From an uncultured Clostridia bacterium (GTDB lineage: Bacteria; Bacillota; Clostridia; UBA1381), in contig CALXWJ010000097.1 of assembly GCA_944392335.1 (NCBI GenBank), positions 1 through 64,000 of the forward strand: DNA of 64,000 nucleotides, given 5' to 3'. Under the pieces are notes generated by a model. That model did no database searches and had not been told where the DNA came from. It saw only the letters and a list, made by a program, of their open reading frames with translations. Position 1 is the first letter of the stretch. Each line of letters begins with the position of its first letter. A program made the position numbers and the translations under genes. Below, piece by piece: positions 35,346 to 43,504 of this stretch.

Positions 35346-36086
35346 TCAATACATAACATCAGACCAGAATGTTTTTGATGAAGATGCCAAATACATTGCA
35401 ATAATTATAAAAATGGCTTCAAATATCAGTAAAATATTTCTTACACTCCAATCATACGGAAAACCGAAATCCATTTTAATAGCAAAGGTGTATATTAAGG
35501 GAAGAATTAATGATAAAGTTGTTATTAATATAAACTTTTTTATGACATATTTTTTATGGTTAAGATAATTAAGTCCAAGCTGTATATACAATATACCTTG
35601 TATTGTACTGAACAATACAGCAAATAAATCATATGAATTCCATATTAAGTAATTAAAAACATATGCATCGTTATATTGAAATAAATAACATTGATTTGTA
35701 GCCTCAGCGATTTGGGCTTTGAGAGCGTCATTGGCAAAGATATTTGGGATCGATGCGGTCAGTAAAGTTGAAAAAGAATTTTCCGCAAGGAAGAAGAAAA
35801 TCCAAGTATTGCCCAATAAATAACAAATACCGATAATAATAAAAGCAATTTTTAAAATTAATGCTTTGGGTATTTTAGAATTATATGAAAGCATAATTAA
35901 GGGTATTAGTATATAAACACATCGCTGAATACAATATGCCAAGGATGAAATATTAACCTTATCATTAAAATGAAACAACGATATCAAAAAATCAATAAAA
36001 CTTATTTTAAGAAATAATATCGCCAATAATAATGCACAAACAAAACAAATGTCAATCAAAATACGTTTTAAATACGGTGAAAACAT
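35346..36086 (-). CDS. Hypothetical polytopic membrane protein
   Basis: The 246-residue protein has six or seven hydrophobic segments and is not recognised. It begins MFSPYLKRILIDICFVC and ends SSSKTFWSDVMY. The start at 36086 is clear because TTTGGAGG lies 8 bases upstream. The open frame continues 55 codons further, but that part is repeat copy C read backwards and is not protein. AT-rich codon use and an orphan position between a gene gap and the repeat leave open a recent acquisition. Confidence 0.65.
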   Translation of the reverse strand: MFSPYLKRILIDICFVCALLLAILFLKISFIDFLISLFHFNDKVNISSLAYCIQRCVYILIPLIMLSYNSKIPKALILKIAFIIIGICYLLGNTWIFFFLAENSFSTLLTASIPNIFANDALKAQIAEATNQCYLFQYNDAYVFNYLIWNSYDLFAVLFSTIQGILYIQLGLNYLNHKKYVIKKFILITTLSLILPLIYTFAIKMDFGFPYDWSVRNILLIFEAIFIIIAMYLASSSKTFWSDVMY

Positions 36087-36119
36087 ATAATACCTCCAAA
36101 AATTATTGATTCTTAAATG

Positions 36120-36264
36120 ATAACTGCAGCCAAGATGTCTCCCGTTTTTATCGGCGGTGGGTTCCATATCTGTAATCAGTGTGAGAATGAATCTCCCACT
36201 GATTACAGCGCTGTATAGCTGTGCTCTTGTCCTCGTTGAATAGGTGGACAAGCCCTTATTGAAT
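36120..36264 (+). repeat. Dispersed structured repeat, copy C (about 145 nt)
   Basis: This copy lies between the minus-strand membrane protein and DRTGG genes. Hairpin 1 pairs CCCGTTT (36141-36147) with CGGTGGG (36155-36161) using three G.U pairs and one mismatch. Hairpin 2 is an 11-bp perfect stem TGTAATCAGTG (36171-36181) with CACTGATTACA (36197-36207), with an inner GAGA/TCTC. Hairpin 3 pairs CTTGTCC (36226-36232) with GGACAAG (36246-36252) around GTTGAATA. It ends CCCTTATTGAATA. The orientation is opposite to both neighbouring genes. Confidence 0.85.
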
Positions 36265-36316
36265 AAAGCTTATATAAAATAAATATACACTCTATTGTTT
36301 ATATGTAAAATTATAA

Positions 36317-36643
36317 TCAAAATCCATTACAAACTAATATTTTTGATATTTCAAAAGCGGATAGCTGTGATTGTAGGATAGAGATATTTTCATCCTTTGC
36401 ACGGGAAACAACACCATCGTCCGGATCAAAGCCTTCGCATATGATAATACACCCTGCTTCTGTTAATGATGCAACGGCAACGATGTTTATATTGCTTTGA
36501 ATTGTTATCCAAATATTATCTTTTTGTACTTTACTCATTGCAAGACTCAGAAGGTCACCTATGTAGCAACCGTTTATTTCTTTATTTTCATCACCTGATA
36601 AAAGTTTTGAATCGGTTAATTTAATTATATCTTTTAACAGCAT
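36317..36643 (-). CDS. DRTGG-domain protein
   Basis: The 108-residue protein has the DRTGG-like fold seen next to hydrogenase-like sensors: an N-terminal LKDIIKLTDSKLLSG, a central NIVAVASLTEAGCIIICEG and a C-terminal ISILQSQLSAFEISKIL. The domain's ligand is unknown; it resembles CBS-associated regulatory domains. Its start lies 2 bases after the stop of the hydrogenase-like gene, and a related protein opens the same operon at 38854. Confidence 0.8.
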   Translation of the reverse strand: MLLKDIIKLTDSKLLSGDENKEINGCYIGDLLSLAMSKVQKDNIWITIQSNINIVAVASLTEAGCIIICEGFDPDDGVVSRAKDENISILQSQLSAFEISKILVCNGF

Positions 36644-36645
36644 TG

Positions 36646-37977
36646 TTATTTACTCCCATTATCATTATTGTTTTTATCTGAACTATAATCTTCTGTTTTA
36701 GGTTTGTCGATCTGAACCATTTCATTTACAAACGAACTCAGACGTTCACGAAGCTTAAATATGCAATCGGTTTCCTTAGCGTAGCCCCTTACAATATCTT
36801 CAGCAAGTGAACGGCAGGTAGGAGAACCGCATGAACCGCAGTCAAGCTTTGGCAGTCTGTCATATATTTCTTCAAGCTTTATCATTTTCTCCATTGCGAT
36901 ATTGATGTCCTTGTCAAGATTCATAATAGGCCTGTAGATCAAGGGTTTGTCCCATTGAGCAACGATATCGTCATTTAAGCCTAATTTTTCATCAGCTAAA
37001 GGTTTACATATCCGTTTTAACCGTGAACAGGCAACGAAACTGTTTTCGGCAGTTAAAGGACCGCCGACACAGCCGCCGATACAGGCAAGAGCCTCAACAT
37101 ATTCTATATCATTAAGCTTTCCGTCTTCAATATCTTCAAATACCTGAATAACATTTTGAATGCCGTCAACGGCAATTTGACGTTCAACATGCGAAGCAAC
37201 GGCTTCGCCGCCGGGAACTGCCCATAATATTCCTTCTTTGCCCGAAAATGAAAGGTTTTCAATTTCATTTTCATCTATTTTATTTATTGTCTGTGCGAGC
37301 TTTAAGTATATATCTTTCATTGATAATACGGCGTCCACTTCTGAATTTTTAACATTTGACGGACTCCGTATTTCAGTGACTTTTGCGGCACAGGGTGATA
37401 TGAATATAATGCCTATTTCATCAGGAGAAAGACCTGACTTTTCTACCGCTTCTTTTCTTGCCTGAATTGCCGCAAGCTCCATGGGGGCTCTCAGCGGAAT
37501 AATATTTCCGATAAGATTTGGAAATCGGATAGCAATTAATCTGACAACCGCCGGACAGGCAGATGATATGGTGGGGGAGAGAAGCTCTCCCGAAGACATT
37601 AGTTTTCTTGTTTCCTCACTTGCTTTTTGCGCGCCTCGTGCAACCTCAAATACATCATCAAATCCGAGCTTTTTCAATGCTGTCAGCATCAAATTTATAT
37701 TTTCGGTTTTTGAAAATTGAGCACAAAAAGCAGGGGCTGCAAGTGCAACGTTATATTTGTAATTTTTAAGTATATCAAAACTGTCTGTTACAGCTTTTTT
37801 TGCATGATAAGGGCACACCCTGATACATTCTCCGCAGTCAATGCAGCGTTCTTTTAAGATTTTAGCTTTCCTGTTTTGTATACGAATTGCTTGCGTAGGA
37901 CAGTGTTTAAGACAGTTTGTACATCCTTTGCAAGCATCTTTATCGAGTGTGACTGAATGCCAGTAAGTTTCTGCCAT
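36646..37977 (-). CDS. Putative sensory [FeFe]-hydrogenase-like protein (HydS, group D type)
   Basis: The 443-residue protein has two N-terminal [4Fe-4S] ferredoxin motifs (CKGCTNCLKHC and CIDCGECIRVC), a hydrogenase H-cluster domain (about 75-345) and a C-terminal four-Cys Fe-S domain (DCGSCGSPTC). The three H-cluster motifs are recognisable in altered form: SSACPAVVRL, ISPCAAKVTE and ALACIGGCVGGPL, with their key Cys kept. These variations and the C-terminal CxxC domain are known for putative sensory [FeFe] hydrogenases. The neighbours (ATPase, two DRTGG proteins) also fit redox or H2 sensing, not bulk H2 production. Confidence 0.85.
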   Translation of the reverse strand: MAETYWHSVTLDKDACKGCTNCLKHCPTQAIRIQNRKAKILKERCIDCGECIRVCPYHAKKAVTDSFDILKNYKYNVALAAPAFCAQFSKTENINLMLTALKKLGFDDVFEVARGAQKASEETRKLMSSGELLSPTISSACPAVVRLIAIRFPNLIGNIIPLRAPMELAAIQARKEAVEKSGLSPDEIGIIFISPCAAKVTEIRSPSNVKNSEVDAVLSMKDIYLKLAQTINKIDENEIENLSFSGKEGILWAVPGGEAVASHVERQIAVDGIQNVIQVFEDIEDGKLNDIEYVEALACIGGCVGGPLTAENSFVACSRLKRICKPLADEKLGLNDDIVAQWDKPLIYRPIMNLDKDINIAMEKMIKLEEIYDRLPKLDCGSCGSPTCRSLAEDIVRGYAKETDCIFKLRERLSSFVNEMVQIDKPKTEDYSSDKNNNDNGSK

Positions 37978-38009
37978 ATGTGATGCACTCCTTTTTATGT
38001 AACTCTGCG

Positions 38010-38444
38010 CTAATTGTTTGTTTTATTTGTATAAAAGGTCAATGTTACAATTGTACCTTCTCCTATTTTGGTTGATATATTCATTTCATCTGAATATTTT
38101 TTCATGTTCGGAAGCCCCATACCTGCACCGAAACCCAACTCCCTGACTTTGTTTGAAGCTGTGGAAAATCCTTCTTGCATAGCCTTATTTATATCTGCTA
38201 TACCGGGACCGTGGTCATTTAAAACAGCAACTATTTTGTCAGGTTCGATGCTTACATCAATAAACCCGCCGTTTGCATGAATAACCATATTTATTTCACC
38301 TTCATACATGGCAATTGCAACTTTTCGTATGGTTGCGGGGTCGAAACCTAATTGTGTAAGTGATTTTTTTACTTTGCTTGAACAGTCTCCGGCAAGAGTA
38401 AAATCATTTCCGTCAACGGTATAATGCATTGTTAAAGCAGCCAT
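38010..38444 (-). CDS. Anti-sigma-factor-like ATP-binding protein (HATPase_c)
   Basis: The 144-residue protein is a lone GHKL ATPase of the RsbW/SpoIIAB type. N-box VAIAMYEGEINMVIHAN, G1-box VLNDHGPGIADI and G2-box LGFGAGMGLPNMKKYSDEM are visible. Such proteins act as serine kinases or anti-sigma factors. It sits between the first DRTGG gene and the hydrogenase-like gene, so it is a candidate output partner of the sensor. GGAT-like weak ribosome site precedes the start. Confidence 0.85.
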   Translation of the reverse strand: MAALTMHYTVDGNDFTLAGDCSSKVKKSLTQLGFDPATIRKVAIAMYEGEINMVIHANGGFIDVSIEPDKIVAVLNDHGPGIADINKAMQEGFSTASNKVRELGFGAGMGLPNMKKYSDEMNISTKIGEGTIVTLTFYTNKTNN

Positions 38445-38509
38445 ATAATTATCCTTTCTTTTTATGGATTAAGATAAAGTTAATGTTTTGTCGTATTATG
38501 AATGGATGA

Positions 38510-38854
38510 TTATTTAATATTACCCAGACCTTTTGAATAAAGCAGTCCGCATGCAATAAACAATGGGTAGTCGGTTGACATTAAAGTTATATTTTTCATT
38601 TTTGCCATACCTACAATAGCGTCTTCAGGCTGTTTACCCCTTACAAAAATAATTGTTTCAATATCCATCATTTCTGCTGTTCTGATAACTTGGGGATTGA
38701 TAAGACCGGTAAGCAGAAGTGCTTTATCTTTAACAAATGCGAGAACATCGCTCATAAGGTCACTTCCGCAGGCGGTATTTACTTCATTGTTTAAAAATTC
38801 GTTGCCGGTTAAAACCGTGGCATTTAAAATATTTTGCACTTCCGATAGTTTCAT
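38510..38854 (-). CDS. DRTGG-domain protein, first gene of the sensory operon
   Basis: The 114-residue protein resembles the product of the last gene in the operon in length and layout: LSEVQNILNATVLTG at the start, ACGSDLMSDVLAF, AEMMDIETIIFVRGK and a C-terminal ITLMSTDYPLFIACGLLY. AGGAGG lies about 7 bases upstream of the start. Two DRTGG proteins around an ATPase and an H-cluster protein is an arrangement seen in several clostridia. Confidence 0.8.
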   Translation of the reverse strand: MKLSEVQNILNATVLTGNEFLNNEVNTACGSDLMSDVLAFVKDKALLLTGLINPQVIRTAEMMDIETIIFVRGKQPEDAIVGMAKMKNITLMSTDYPLFIACGLLYSKGLGNIK

Positions 38855-38887
38855 AATATTATCCTCCTGTATTTTTAAATTGTTAAG

Positions 38888-39922
38888 TTATACGTATATT
38901 ACTTTATTTCCTGCAGATTTGTATAATCTGTTTTTAACTGTCAGAGAATAATCGTCTTCAATTATAAATTCCGCAAAAACAATATCTATATTATTTTCGT
39001 CAAATTCTCTTAGAGATTTAAAAAGATTTTTTGCATATTCCTTGTTATTATTACCTGCATTAATAACCAGACCGGCTTTATATGACGCTTGTCCAAGCGT
39101 TAATATTCCGCATTTTTTATTACTGTTTTCAGATAGGAGCTCATTTATTTTTTTTCTCACATTATGCATTTCGCCTTCAACTACCGTAACATCGGCATCG
39201 GGTGCATAGTGTCTGTATTTCATACCGGGACACTTTGGTTTTTCGTCCTTTGAAGATCCGGAAAGAATATGTTCATCAATTACTGCATTAGGTAATATCT
39301 TTTTAATTTGTGAGAAAGTAATGCCGCCCGGTCGAAGGATAACAGGAAATTTCCCGCTCATATCCACAATTGTAGATTCGACCCCGACCGAACAGTCATG
39401 TGCATCAATTATTGCATCAATTCTTCCGTTCATATCTGCAATTACATGACGGGAAGTGGTGGGACTTGGTTTTCCTGAAAGATTTGCGCTCGGCGCGGCA
39501 ATCGGGACTCCTGATGCTTTTATTAATTCACGGGCAACTATATCAGACGGTATTCTGACAGCAACGGTGTCAAGCCCTGCAGTAACTGTATTGCTTATTT
39601 TATCGGTTTTTTTTAAAATAACTGTAAGAGGCCCCGGAGAAAAACAATGAAAAAGCTTTTTTGCATCTTCGCTGATACTCCAAACTGTTTCTTCGACAGA
39701 TTCTATATCGGCAAAATGAACTATCAAAGGATTGTCTGACGGTCTGCCTTTTGCAATATATATATTTTTACATGCTTGATCATCAAATGCATTGGCGCCC
39801 AGACCGTAAACAGTTTCGGTGGGGAAAGCTACCAAACCTCCGTTTGCAATTATTTTTCCGAGTTTTTTCATTTCGTCATGATCGATATTATTTTTATCTA
39901 TTTTAATTACTTGTGTATTCAA
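38888..39922 (-). CDS. L-threonylcarbamoyladenylate synthase, Sua5 type
   Basis: The 344-residue protein makes threonylcarbamoyl-AMP for the t6A modification of tRNA. The N-terminal YrdC domain (about 1-205) shows GGLVAFPTETVYGLGANAFD, KGRPSDNPLIVHF and VPIAAPSANLSGKPSPT. The C-terminal Sua5 domain (about 215-340) has CPGMKYRHYAPDADV. Both domains are present, so it is the two-domain Sua5 form and not the short TsaC. The spacing to pncB (16 bases) indicates one operon. Confidence 0.92.
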   Translation of the reverse strand: MNTQVIKIDKNNIDHDEMKKLGKIIANGGLVAFPTETVYGLGANAFDDQACKNIYIAKGRPSDNPLIVHFADIESVEETVWSISEDAKKLFHCFSPGPLTVILKKTDKISNTVTAGLDTVAVRIPSDIVARELIKASGVPIAAPSANLSGKPSPTTSRHVIADMNGRIDAIIDAHDCSVGVESTIVDMSGKFPVILRPGGITFSQIKKILPNAVIDEHILSGSSKDEKPKCPGMKYRHYAPDADVTVVEGEMHNVRKKINELLSENSNKKCGILTLGQASYKAGLVINAGNNNKEYAKNLFKSLREFDENNIDIVFAEFIIEDDYSLTVKNRLYKSAGNKVIYV

Positions 39923-39938
39923 GATAATTCACCTTTAA

Positions 39939-41375
39939 TCAATATTTGCATTTTTCAAGTAAATTGTATTTTAAATCCCACAATTTCTGCGACATATCCA
40001 CATAATATGTGTGAGGGTTTTCAAAACGTTTTACCTCATCCCAGAGACCGTTGACTTCCATACTGCAGTATTCTCTTAAAACAGATAATTCCGGGACTTT
40101 GTAAACCTGTTTGCCGTTTTTAAAAATCTGCTTTAACAGAGGGCGGGAATAGAAATTAGTTACCGTTTTTCTTTTCCAAGTATGTTCCGGATCAAATAAT
40201 TCATAGCTGTCCGAATCAATTACCTCATCATTCAATGTAATAACATCCGCAATTGCCTTTGACGTCTCACTTGAATATAATCTGTATACCTGCTTAAATC
40301 CCGGTGTGGTGATTTTTGTAACATTTTCGCTTATTTTTATTTTCGGAATTATTTTTCCGTCTTTATCTTCAACAGCGGCAAGCTTATAAACACCTCCGAA
40401 AACGGGAGAGGATTTTGAAGTTATGAGTCTTTCTCCGACGCCGAAGGAATCAATTTGTGCCCCTTGTAAAAGGGTGTCTCTGATGATATATTCATCCAGC
40501 GAGTTGGAGGCAACAATACCGCAATCATGAAAACCTGCTTCATCAAGGATTTTACGGCATTTTTTTGAAAGATATGTTATATCTCCGCTGTCTATCCTTA
40601 CACCTTTAGGTCTGTATCCATTGGGTACAAGGTAATCTTTAAATACTTTTATTGCATTTGGTAAACCTGATTTTAATACATTGTATGTGTCGATTAACAA
40701 TGTACAGTTGTCAGGATAATTTTTTGCATATGCCAAAAAGGCGTCATATTCGCTGTCAAACATTTGAACCCAGCTGTGTGCCATCGTTCCCAGGGCGGGA
40801 ACTTTATACAGTACATCTGTTGCAGCACAGGCAGTACCTATGCAGCCGCCTATATATGCGGCTCTTGCGCCCAAAATCGCTGCTTCGGCGCCTTGAGCTC
40901 TTCTTGAACCGAACTCCATAACAGGACGGCCATCTGCCGCTCTTACTATTCTGTTTGCTTTCGTAGCGATAAGGCTTTGATGGTTAATTATTAACAAAAG
41001 CATCGTTTCGATCATTTGCGCCTGTATTACGGGACCTCTCACCGTTACAAGCGGTTCGCCGGGGAAAATTGGCGTACCTTCGGGAATTGCCCATACATCA
41101 CAGGTGAATTTAAAATCTCTGAGATAATTTAAAAATTCCTTTGAAAAAATCCTTTTTTTATCTAAAAAATCAATATCGTCATTCGTAAAATGAAGATTGT
41201 TAAGATAACTGATTATCTGTTCGACACCCGCCATAATGGAAAATCCGCCGTTGTCGGGATTTTCGCGAAAGAATACGTCAAAGTATGCGATTTTATCCTT
41301 CATACCCTCTTGAAAAAAACCGTTTGACATGGTAAATTCATAAAAATCAGTAAGCATTGTTAAGTTAATGTCCAT
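39939..41375 (-). CDS. pncB: Nicotinate phosphoribosyltransferase
   Basis: The 478-residue enzyme joins nicotinate with PRPP in NAD salvage. It starts LTMLTDFYEFTMSNGFF and has EFGSRRAQGAEAAILGARAAYIGG, MAHSWVQMF (the phosphorylated His), GVRIDSGDITYLSKK and FGVGERLITSKSSPVFGGVYK split among the family blocks. Length is normal for the bacterial type. The start follows AAGGGAAAAGTAAAA-type sequence. Confidence 0.95.
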   Translation of the reverse strand: MDINLTMLTDFYEFTMSNGFFQEGMKDKIAYFDVFFRENPDNGGFSIMAGVEQIISYLNNLHFTNDDIDFLDKKRIFSKEFLNYLRDFKFTCDVWAIPEGTPIFPGEPLVTVRGPVIQAQMIETMLLLIINHQSLIATKANRIVRAADGRPVMEFGSRRAQGAEAAILGARAAYIGGCIGTACAATDVLYKVPALGTMAHSWVQMFDSEYDAFLAYAKNYPDNCTLLIDTYNVLKSGLPNAIKVFKDYLVPNGYRPKGVRIDSGDITYLSKKCRKILDEAGFHDCGIVASNSLDEYIIRDTLLQGAQIDSFGVGERLITSKSSPVFGGVYKLAAVEDKDGKIIPKIKISENVTKITTPGFKQVYRLYSSETSKAIADVITLNDEVIDSDSYELFDPEHTWKRKTVTNFYSRPLLKQIFKNGKQVYKVPELSVLREYCSMEVNGLWDEVKRFENPHTYYVDMSQKLWDLKYNLLEKCKY

Positions 41376-41418
41376 TTTTACTTTTCCCTTCGTAATTTAT
41401 ATTTGTATAAATATGTTT

Positions 41419-41464
41419 AAAGTGTAGAATCATTAAGAAAGCCCTTAAAGTATTCTACACTTTT
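41419..41464. terminator. Bidirectional hairpin between yabR and pncB
   Basis: AAAGTGTAGAAT (41419-41430) pairs perfectly with ATTCTACACTTT (about 41452-41463), a 12-bp stem. It lies after the yab operon end and before the pncB start on the minus strand. Confidence 0.65.
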
Positions 41465-41553
41465 ATTATTTTTATTAATTTGAATTTAAATAAATACTTT
41501 CCGAACAAATGTTATTTGCAATTTATATATAACAAAATTCATATCAATTAAAA

Positions 41554-42003
41554 TTAATATGAATTACCGCCTCTGCGGTAACCTCCTGAACGCTTTGAAT
41601 CATTGCTGCGTTTTAACGCGAGCATTTTTTCATCACTGTCCTGCTTAAACTTATTAAGCTTATCTTCAAAAGACAGATCGGAATAGTTGTTTGCTCCCCA
41701 ATCTATTTCAGCAGGTCTTATAAGAGCGGGTTGTTTTGACTGCGGTTCGGTCTTTACATGTTTTTTCTGCTCAGCGGTTTTTTTGATCGATAAACTGATT
41801 TTTCCGTCATCATCAATTTTTATGACCTTGACCTTTACAACGTCTCCGATTTTCAGATGTTCATTTATATCGGTTATATATGAGGATGACACCTCGGAAA
41901 TGTGAATTAAACCAACCTTATTTTCGGGAAGAGATACAAAAGCACCGAAATTCATAATACCCGAAATTTTACCTTCTACTATATTTCCAACTTTGATAGC
42001 CAT
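41554..42003 (-). CDS. yabR: S1 RNA-binding domain protein (YabR-like)
   Basis: The 149-residue protein has one N-terminal S1 domain (about 4-73, IVEGKISGIMNFGAFVSLPE, GLIHISEVSSSYI, VKVKVIKIDDDGKISLSIKK). The tail is Lys/Arg/Gly-rich (KRSGGYRRGGNSY). YabR-type proteins sit after divIC in sporulating Firmicutes, as here. AGGAGG precedes the start. The RNA target is unknown. Confidence 0.88.
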   Translation of the reverse strand: MAIKVGNIVEGKISGIMNFGAFVSLPENKVGLIHISEVSSSYITDINEHLKIGDVVKVKVIKIDDDGKISLSIKKTAEQKKHVKTEPQSKQPALIRPAEIDWGANNYSDLSFEDKLNKFKQDSDEKMLALKRSNDSKRSGGYRRGGNSY

Positions 42004-42032
42004 AAATAAAATACTTCCTCCTAAAGGTCACT

Positions 42033-42347
42033 TTATTCTTCACTTGTAACGTCAATAAATACTATCTCATCTTTTCTTATCATACCGAGCTTTTCCCTTG
42101 CCATTTTTTCTATGTATTCATCTGAATTAACCTTTTGTCTTAAATTGTCAACTTCATCAGCTTTTTGCTGTTCATAATTGATCTGGGACTGAAGATCGGA
42201 TATTTTATCGATATTTTCGCTTATCTGAGGCTGAAGCATTACACCTTTAACGATCATAAAAGCAGCGATTATCATAACAATTATAACCGGAAGTTTAGAT
42301 TTTTTCTTGCTGTACCTTTTTTTTTGAATTTCTGTTTTTTCTTTCAT
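42033..42347 (-). CDS. divIC: Septum formation initiator DivIC/FtsB family
   Basis: The 104-residue protein has a basic N-terminus, one membrane segment (about 19-38) and a coiled coil (about 42-80) ending with MAREKLGMIRKDEIVFIDV, typical of DivIC. It belongs to the divisome. The start has CAGGAG 7 bases upstream. Its first 53 bases overlap the end of yabQ in another frame. Confidence 0.88.
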   Translation of the reverse strand: MKEKTEIQKKRYSKKKSKLPVIIVMIIAAFMIVKGVMLQPQISENIDKISDLQSQINYEQQKADEVDNLRQKVNSDEYIEKMAREKLGMIRKDEIVFIDVTSEE

Positions 42348-42822
42348 TTGAATTACTCCTGTTTATTTTAATTAAATTAATTTTATGCTTTATTAATTTA
42401 ACTTTATTTATAATAAAATTGTCAATAGGCATAAAAAAATATACTAATAGAATTTTATACAAAAAACGCGCCGGTGTCAAGAGTATTTTGAAAATTAAAT
42501 AAAATATTTTGTAAATTATTTTAAAAATACCTTTCAATATATGTTCAAAATACTTGCTAAGCAATGAAAAATACAAAATAACACCCGTAAATAATCCTAT
42601 AAACATATACCATCTCAGTTGAAAGGAATTAAATATATAAAAAGCCGAAACAATAACAAAGCAGGAAATTATAATAAAAAGAACATCAAAAACGGATATA
42701 ACGGATCTTTTTTTTGAAAGAATACCTATTGTGTGCAGTATATCATATAATATTCCTGAAACTAATCCTGCCGTAATGGCTGCAAAAAAAGCAATTGTTT
42801 CCGCGGAAAGATCAACGCCCAT
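42295..42822 (-). CDS. yabQ: Spore cortex protein YabQ
   Basis: The 175-residue protein has four or five membrane segments and the YabQ core TAGLVSGILYDILHTIG and WYMFIGLFTGVILYFSLLS. YabQ is needed for spore cortex formation in Bacillus. It has a basic tail that overlaps the divIC start by 53 bases. It lies in the conserved order yabP-yabQ-divIC. Confidence 0.85.
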   Translation of the reverse strand: MGVDLSAETIAFFAAITAGLVSGILYDILHTIGILSKKRSVISVFDVLFIIISCFVIVSAFYIFNSFQLRWYMFIGLFTGVILYFSLLSKYFEHILKGIFKIIYKIFYLIFKILLTPARFLYKILLVYFFMPIDNFIINKVKLIKHKINLIKINRSNSNERKNRNSKKKVQQEKI

Positions 42823-42891
42823 TTTAAACCTCCGTAATAATGTGTAAGTTTTAAATCAAAATGTAAAAATTCATGATAGACCGATACACTT

Positions 42892-43185
42892 TCATTTAAA
42901 CAAACGTTCAATAAAGCTGCCTTTTTTTGAAGACATTTTTGAATAGACAAAGGAGGTTACCCGACCGTCCATCGAGAAGTCTCCGGTGTCAACATTCAGC
43001 TTATTAATATGAAGATTTTCTCCTTTAATTGTAAGCTTGCCGAGGTTTGTGTGCAGAATGATCTCATTATCGGTGAAATTGTCAATATTTTCAACTCCGG
43101 TAACAGATAAATGCTCTCTGTTATCAAGTATCAGTTTTTGTGTCGGAATACTCTGGGTTTGGTAGGTTGTTTTTTCAATAGCCAT
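42892..43185 (-). CDS. yabP: Sporulation protein YabP
   Basis: The 97-residue protein belongs to the YabP/YqfC family: KLILDNREHLSVTGVENID, FTDNEIILHTNLGKLTIKGENLHI and LNVDTGDFSMDGRVTS, split as in the family. The start at 43185 follows AAGGAG by 9 bases; the frame upstream of it is an extension without a ribosome site. It is part of the yabO-yabP-yabQ group and implies endospore formation. Confidence 0.9.
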   Translation of the reverse strand: MAIEKTTYQTQSIPTQKLILDNREHLSVTGVENIDNFTDNEIILHTNLGKLTIKGENLHINKLNVDTGDFSMDGRVTSFVYSKMSSKKGSFIERLFK

Positions 43186-43252
43186 TTTTTTATACTCCTT
43201 ATCATATATATAATATTTATATACCATATATATGATGGGAATATCCGGTTTA

Positions 43253-43492
43253 TTACAGTACTTTGTACATGGAAGAGGCATCATCTTTTAACGCGTGTTC
43301 AAGTATTTGAAGCACTTCTACTTTAATTACCTTTTCACCCATTTTTATTTCGATTATATCCCCTTGCTTAACGTCGTAGGAGGCTTTGACAATATTTGAA
43401 TTTACGCTTACTCTTCCCGCATCGCAAGCCTCGTTGGCTATGGTCCTTCTTTTGATCAGTCTTGATATTTTTAAAAATTTGTCAATTCTCAT
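43253..43492 (-). CDS. S4-domain RNA-binding protein (YabO/RqcP/Hsp15 type)
   Basis: The 79-residue protein is almost entirely an S4 domain: MRIDKFLKISRLIKRRTIA, EACDAGRVSVNSNIVKAS and GDIIEIKMGEKVIKVEVL. In Bacillus the homologue RqcP (YabO) works in alanine tailing of stalled peptides. It opens the yab block; AACGGAG precedes it. Its start lies 12 bases after the stop of the heparinase gene. Confidence 0.88.
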   Translation of the reverse strand: MRIDKFLKISRLIKRRTIANEACDAGRVSVNSNIVKASYDVKQGDIIEIKMGEKVIKVEVLQILEHALKDDASSMYKVL

Positions 43493-43504
43493 TTTTTTCT
43501 CCGT

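Noticed and set aside
36087-36251. 55-residue N-terminal extension of the membrane protein
   Set aside because: It is repeat copy C read on the minus strand; the strong ribosome site stands before 36086.
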